DNA from: Arenibacter algicola
Lineage (GTDB): Bacteria; Bacteroidota; Bacteroidia; Flavobacteriales; Flavobacteriaceae
Assembly: GCF_000733925.1 (NCBI RefSeq)
Contig: NZ_JPOO01000001.1
Span: forward strand, 868,001 to 932,000
Direction: 5' to 3'
DNA: 64,000 nucleotides
Part shown: piece by piece, positions 60,182-64,000 of the stretch
How positions within the stretch are numbered: position 1 is the stretch's first letter
Layout: each line of letters starts with the position of its first letter
The notes under the pieces: model-generated
What the model saw: the letters and a program-made list of their open reading frames with translations, nothing else
The model's database searches: none
What the model was told of the DNA's origin: nothing
Made by a program: the position numbers and the translations under genes

Positions 60182-62260
60182 TTAGTTTTTCACCAGGTTT
60201 ATTTCCACTCGTCTATTCTCTGCGCGTCCCGCTTTGTACATGTTGGTAGCAATGGGCTTGCTTTCCCCATATCCAATAGCAGTAAGTCTAGCACTGTCTA
60301 TTCCCTTGTCTACCAAGAAATTCTTGACGGAAAGTGCACGTTCCTCGGAAAGCTTTTGGTTGGCAGGTACACTGCCTATACTGTCCGTATGACCTTCAAC
60401 CGTGAAAGTGGCATTTGGGTATTCGTTAAGGATCTTTATAATGTCAACTAGGACATTGGTAGATTCAATTTTGATGGTAGCCTTTCCCGAGTTGAACAAA
60501 ATAGTCTTGGCATACTCATTTAAGATTTTTTGAACTTCCTCGGTAAGCTCCGGACATCCGTTGTTGGCAACCGTTCCTGGCACTTCGGGACAATTGTCAT
60601 CCTTGTCCAATACGCCATCAGCATCAGTATCTGGCCATGGACATCCTTGGTTTTCTATAACTCCAGCTTCCTCAGGACAGTTGTCGTCCTTGTCCAATAC
60701 ACCATCATTGTCGGTATCCTCCCAAGGACACCCATTATTTTCTATAATTCCTGCTTCATCTGGGCAATTATCATCCTTGTCCAACACCTGGTCGCCATCC
60801 GTATCCGGCCAAGGGCATCCATTGTTTTCTATTGGTCCCGGAACCTCAGGACAACCATCTACCTTGTCCAATACACCATCCTCGTCCTTGTCTTTTGGCC
60901 TGGATTGGTAAATAGGTATTTTAAGTCCGGCATAAACGTCCGCACCTTTGGATTGGTCACTGGTCAATACTGTTAAAATGGATCCAGAACCCACATAAAG
61001 CGGTCCTGCCCTTAATCCTGCACCCCACTGTACGCCCAAATTTTGTACATAGCTTACCGGGGAATAAAAACTGAACCATTTGCTTTCGAACCTAGGGGTA
61101 AGCGAAACAATATTGGCAATACTGTTGGTATTGGAATTACTTTTTGAGGTTAGTGACAGGTCACTATTTAGATTCAGGTAAAAGTGATTGTTTATATTCC
61201 AATCGGCGTTTAAATGCAGGGCGGTAGGTAAAACGGCTTTTGATGCGTTACCTGACCTGATTTGAGTGTACAGATTGTTCAACTTGTCCTCAAACCCCTC
61301 TTCGTTGTCAATATCGTCCTCGCTAATGGAATTGGTAATATCATAGGCATTTTCTGGGCCATCGTATTTAAGGCTTCCTAGATCGGTCAACGATAATCCA
61401 AATTTCAATTTGTATTTGTTGATGTCCTTTGGTGCGTATGGATTACCGTCCTTATCGGTAACGGTATAGTCAGCAAAATTAGGCCTCCATTCGTAAATAA
61501 TACCTAGGTCTACCCCAAAGCCATCTGCAGCCTTGACAAATTCATAGTCTTCAAAATCGTTGGTGATGTTATCGCTGTTGCCATAGGCTATTTCTCCTTG
61601 GGAGTCAATACTTCCTGTAGTTCCCGATCCATCGGCATCATAATCTATAACTATATTCTTCCCACTGGAATAGGCATTTCCGTAACCCATTAGGTATTTT
61701 AGGGAGATACCTCCCTTTAAAAAATGCTGCTCTTGGTCCATAAGTACCGTGGCATAGGTAATTCCTGTTTCTGCCCAGGCATTGGCGCTCATTTGATAAT
61801 CGCCCTCGTTTACATTGAAATCTTCGTTTTCATCAAACTCATTGGAAATATTATCATAAGTATCTCCGTTAATATCGTTAACATTAAAAAATACCCTTCC
61901 TCGGGTGAAAATTGCCAATGAATTACGGGAATTGATGTTGAACATGAACGAGGGCCCTAAAATGTCAACATTGCCATAGGCGTTGTTGGCATTTTTTGGG
62001 GATTTTGTTCCATCATCGTCAAAATCAAAATCGTCTTTAAGAATATCCCCGAATTTTGCACTGTAATAGTCGTTTCCAATAAGTCCGCTAACCCCTATGA
62101 GGTTGATGTCCGTTTTAAATCTCGAATCAACGATATTTGCGGGATTGGAAATAAGGCCATGCACCCCATTGTAATTGTCAGTTCCAAAACCAATGTAAGA
62201 TTGGCCATGTACCGTTGCGGCAATTAAAATAATGAATGCTGTTAAAATGCTTTTGTTCAT
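60182..62260 (-). CDS. OmpA-family outer-membrane protein with DUF5723 and TSP3 repeats
   Basis: 692 residues. Signal peptide ending VHGQ; a large N-terminal beta-barrel of DUF5723/PorP-like type (YNGVHGLISNPANIVDSRFK) to about residue 455. Then come four to five calcium-binding thrombospondin type 3 repeats (DTDGDQVLDKDDNCPDEAGI pattern) at about 460-575, and a C-terminal OmpA peptidoglycan-binding domain (VEGHTDSIGSVPANQKLSEE, GYGESKPIATN). It anchors the outer membrane to the cell wall. Preceded by the strong terminator. Confidence 0.92.
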   Translation of the reverse strand: MNKSILTAFIILIAATVHGQSYIGFGTDNYNGVHGLISNPANIVDSRFKTDINLIGVSGLIGNDYYSAKFGDILKDDFDFDDDGTKSPKNANNAYGNVDILGPSFMFNINSRNSLAIFTRGRVFFNVNDINGDTYDNISNEFDENEDFNVNEGDYQMSANAWAETGITYATVLMDQEQHFLKGGISLKYLMGYGNAYSSGKNIVIDYDADGSGTTGSIDSQGEIAYGNSDNITNDFEDYEFVKAADGFGVDLGIIYEWRPNFADYTVTDKDGNPYAPKDINKYKLKFGLSLTDLGSLKYDGPENAYDITNSISEDDIDNEEGFEDKLNNLYTQIRSGNASKAVLPTALHLNADWNINNHFYLNLNSDLSLTSKSNSNTNSIANIVSLTPRFESKWFSFYSPVSYVQNLGVQWGAGLRAGPLYVGSGSILTVLTSDQSKGADVYAGLKIPIYQSRPKDKDEDGVLDKVDGCPEVPGPIENNGCPWPDTDGDQVLDKDDNCPDEAGIIENNGCPWEDTDNDGVLDKDDNCPEEAGVIENQGCPWPDTDADGVLDKDDNCPEVPGTVANNGCPELTEEVQKILNEYAKTILFNSGKATIKIESTNVLVDIIKILNEYPNATFTVEGHTDSIGSVPANQKLSEERALSVKNFLVDKGIDSARLTAIGYGESKPIATNMYKAGRAENRRVEINLVKN

Positions 62261-62398
62261 ACTTAAAAAGTTTAGTTTATTTCTTTTTTATTGTTAATCG
62301 ATACCTGTTCGTGTAAATTTGGTTTTTTTCAAGGGTCAAAGTGTAGGAACGCTTTAATTGGAATTAAATTATAAAATGTTAAAATTTATAATGCTTCT

Positions 62399-63124
62399 AT
62401 GGTATACACAGTATTAAAAGAGAAGGATAGAAGGCTGGCTTTTAAGATTTATCTCTATTTGGGGGCATTGTTCATTACCTCCTTGGTAGTTTCCAATTTA
62501 ATTTTTCAAAAATTCTTTTATTGGAGGCCTTTTGGCGATGTTACAGTCTTTGGAGCACCATTATTTGAAATCTCGGTGGGTATTTTGCCTTATCCCCTTA
62601 CATTTTTGATTACAGACCTTATTTCGGAAATTTATGGCAGAAAAAAGGCAAACCAAATTGTAACTGCAGGGATATTTGCTTCTTTTTTTTCAATGGGAAT
62701 TGTATTATTGGCCAATTGGGTGCCGGCATTGCCCAGTTCTCCGGTGCAGGATGAGATGTTTAGCCATGTATTTGCCCTGTCGCCAATTGCTGTATTTGCC
62801 TCTATGTTGGCCTATCTATTTGCCCAATATGTGGATATTGGGATATATCATTTCTGGAAAAAACTTACCAATGGAAAACATCTTTGGCTTCGCAACAATT
62901 TCTCGACCTACCTTTCCCAATTCATAGATACTTTTACCGTAGTTGGCCTTTTGTGTATCTTTAAGGTACTGCCTTGGTCCATGTTCTACGGCCTGGTGAT
63001 CAGTGGTTTTATATTTAAGGTAATTGTGGCCTTCTTGGACACCCCTTTCCTTTATTTCTTCGTATATCTCTTTAGAAGGCGATTCAATTTGAAAGTAAAT
63101 CAGGAAATTGACCTTGAGGCATAA
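62399..63124 (+). CDS. yhhQ: Queuosine precursor transporter (YhhQ/VUT family)
   Basis: 241 residues with six to seven membrane helices. Family motifs: FLITDLISEIYGRKKANQIV in the second third, FAQYVDIGIYHFWKKLTNGK and SQFIDTFTVVGLL. Proteins of this family import preQ0/preQ1 for queuosine tRNA modification. It stands alone, divergent from the OmpA-family gene. Confidence 0.9.
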   Translation: MVYTVLKEKDRRLAFKIYLYLGALFITSLVVSNLIFQKFFYWRPFGDVTVFGAPLFEISVGILPYPLTFLITDLISEIYGRKKANQIVTAGIFASFFSMGIVLLANWVPALPSSPVQDEMFSHVFALSPIAVFASMLAYLFAQYVDIGIYHFWKKLTNGKHLWLRNNFSTYLSQFIDTFTVVGLLCIFKVLPWSMFYGLVISGFIFKVIVAFLDTPFLYFFVYLFRRRFNLKVNQEIDLEA

Positions 63125-63450
63125 TAAAACTTGCTTTTCGCTGTTCTTATCGAGTAGGCCAATATTTTATATACAGTAATGGTGAACTGGCAGTGATGGA
63201 AGTATTCAATATGTTTTTTTTAGCGATGTTAAATTTTGTTTAAACTAAGTCGGTATTTTGATTTTACTTGGTGATATATTGTAGAATTGCGTCAATATTT
63301 AAAGGTATACGTTTAACCTTATGTCCAATTTCTATTTAATATTGAGCCACAAGTCCAAGCGTAAAATAGAAATTTGTTGAGAAAAGGGTGAATTCCTCCT
63401 TTTTGACCAAGAATTGATTGTATTGCTCATAAAATTATAAATAGTATCAG
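63125..63450. other. Intergenic DNA between yhhQ and the AsmA-like gene
   Basis: About 326 AT-rich bases. I see no gene, RNA or strong hairpin here. Confidence 0.4.
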
Positions 63451-64000
63451 ATGAAAAAGAAAATTTTAAAGATTGTTGGTGGCGTATTTTTGGTAATCAT
63501 TTTACTTCTTGTTGCCGCCCCGTTTTTCTTAAAAGGTAAGATTGCTGGTATCATTAAGGAGAAGGTAAATAATAGCATCAATGCTACCTTTGATTTTTCA
63601 GAGGCCGATTTAACTCTTTTCAGTAGTTTCCCCAATGCCACCGTTACCCTGGATAACATAACACTTATAAATAAGGCTCCCTTTGAGGGCGATACCCTAT
63701 TTGCATCGGATAGGGTAAGCTTGGACATGTCCATAAAGGAACTGTTCAAGGATGCAAGTGAGCCCATTGCCATAAAAAGTTTAGTATTGGATGGCCCACG
63801 TATAAATATAAAGGTGGACAAAGAAGAGAATGCCAACTATGATATCGCTGTTGAGGATGGTTCTTCTCCGAATAATGCAGCAGATACCGCTTCGTCCGAA
63901 AGTAGTTTCAACTTGTCCATGGAGTCTTACGCCATTAATAATGCGGCCATAAAATATGACGACCTTTCCAGCGGCATGTCCTTTGCGGTTATAGAAATGA
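63451..64000 (+). CDS. AsmA-like family protein, N-terminal part (runs off the window)
   Basis: 183 codons visible. An N-terminal membrane anchor (ILKIVGGVFLVIILLLVAAP) is followed by the AsmA start pattern KGKIAGIIKEKVNNSINATF and FSEADLTLFSSFPNATVTLD, typical of AsmA/TamB-like bridge proteins that span the periplasm and carry lipids to the outer membrane. The frame is open to base 64000. Family call is good; the exact paralogue is unknown. Confidence 0.85.
   Translation, partial: MKKKILKIVGGVFLVIILLLVAAPFFLKGKIAGIIKEKVNNSINATFDFSEADLTLFSSFPNATVTLDNITLINKAPFEGDTLFASDRVSLDMSIKELFKDASEPIAIKSLVLDGPRINIKVDKEENANYDIAVEDGSSPNNAADTASSESSFNLSMESYAINNAAIKYDDLSSGMSFAVIEM

Overview
The window reads as chromosome of a marine-type Flavobacteriaceae bacterium (Bacteroidota). 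The case rests on a Bacteroidetes-type conjugation operon (traE-traN families), a FolK-deoxynucleoside kinase fusion, a DUF5723/TSP3/OmpA outer-membrane protein, TAnnTTTG -7 promoter boxes and mostly AT-rich intergenic DNA. I cannot name the species from sequence alone.

Layout. (1) 1-1470: 5' part of a TrkH/KtrB potassium transporter, minus strand. (2) 1854-8653: minus-strand type IV secretion block in the order traE, F, G, I, J, K, M, N, with a divergent N-acetylmuramoyl-L-alanine amidase at 8856. No relaxase, coupling protein or integrase is visible. (3) 9.5-21 kb: plus-strand metal-handling island: DUF3347 remnant, HMA-AraC regulator with a frameshift in an A8 run, methyltransferase, ArsR regulator, two MerTP-type transporters, Cys-rich protein, atypical CsoR/FrmR-like protein, thioredoxin-like protein, CopA-type ATPase and a lone HMA protein. 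An M90 (MtfA-like) peptidase gene follows, split by an intact IS21-family element with a 6-bp target duplication. (4) 20.7-33.5 kb: a CzcA-TolC fusion RND pump with adaptor, PII-like protein, Fur, a P1B-4-like ATPase, an acyl-carrier-protein homologue lacking its serine and a CDF transporter, among several decaying genes (SpoIIAA-like, second Fur, CaCA, UspA). (5) 33.6-36.4 kb: a coupled di-heme cytochrome / Rieske lipoprotein / outer-membrane porin operon. (6) 36.6-37.8 kb: a PD-(D/E)XK-like nuclease and a badly decayed partner. (7) 38.2-41.8 kb: a sulfur-type module (small exported protein, DoxX, DsrE-like, SoxB-like metallophosphoesterase, TlpA/ResA thioredoxin), bracketed by 60-bp imperfect direct repeats. 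(8) 42.05-43.39 kb: an IS256-family element with an 8-bp target duplication and a frameshifted transposase. (9) 43.4-50.1 kb: a second, minus-strand metal RND operon (TolC, His-rich lipoprotein, adaptor, CzcA) behind a His-rich exported protein. (10) 50.5-51.7 kb: a VIT/CCC1 remnant, tRNA-Leu, a tRNA-Gly 3' fragment split by a palindrome, and tRNA-Gly. (11) 51.8-64 kb: housekeeping genes: mutS, a TrmH-type methyltransferase, folK-dNK, sppA, an alpha/beta hydrolase, an OmpA-family protein, a YhhQ-type transporter and an AsmA-like protein.

Together, about 9-50 kb is an accessory genomic island. It stacks metal sensing (ArsR, CsoR-like, AraC-HMA, Fur, PII-like), metal export (P-type ATPases, two RND systems, CDF, MerTP) and redox/sulfur chemistry. 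Several genes are decaying and two insertion sequences sit in it. The tRNA genes and the tRNA-Gly fragment at its right edge suit an integration boundary. The parts least explained by known families are the serine-less ACP homologue, the paired small basic membrane proteins, the cytochrome-Rieske-porin operon and the nuclease/decayed-partner pair.
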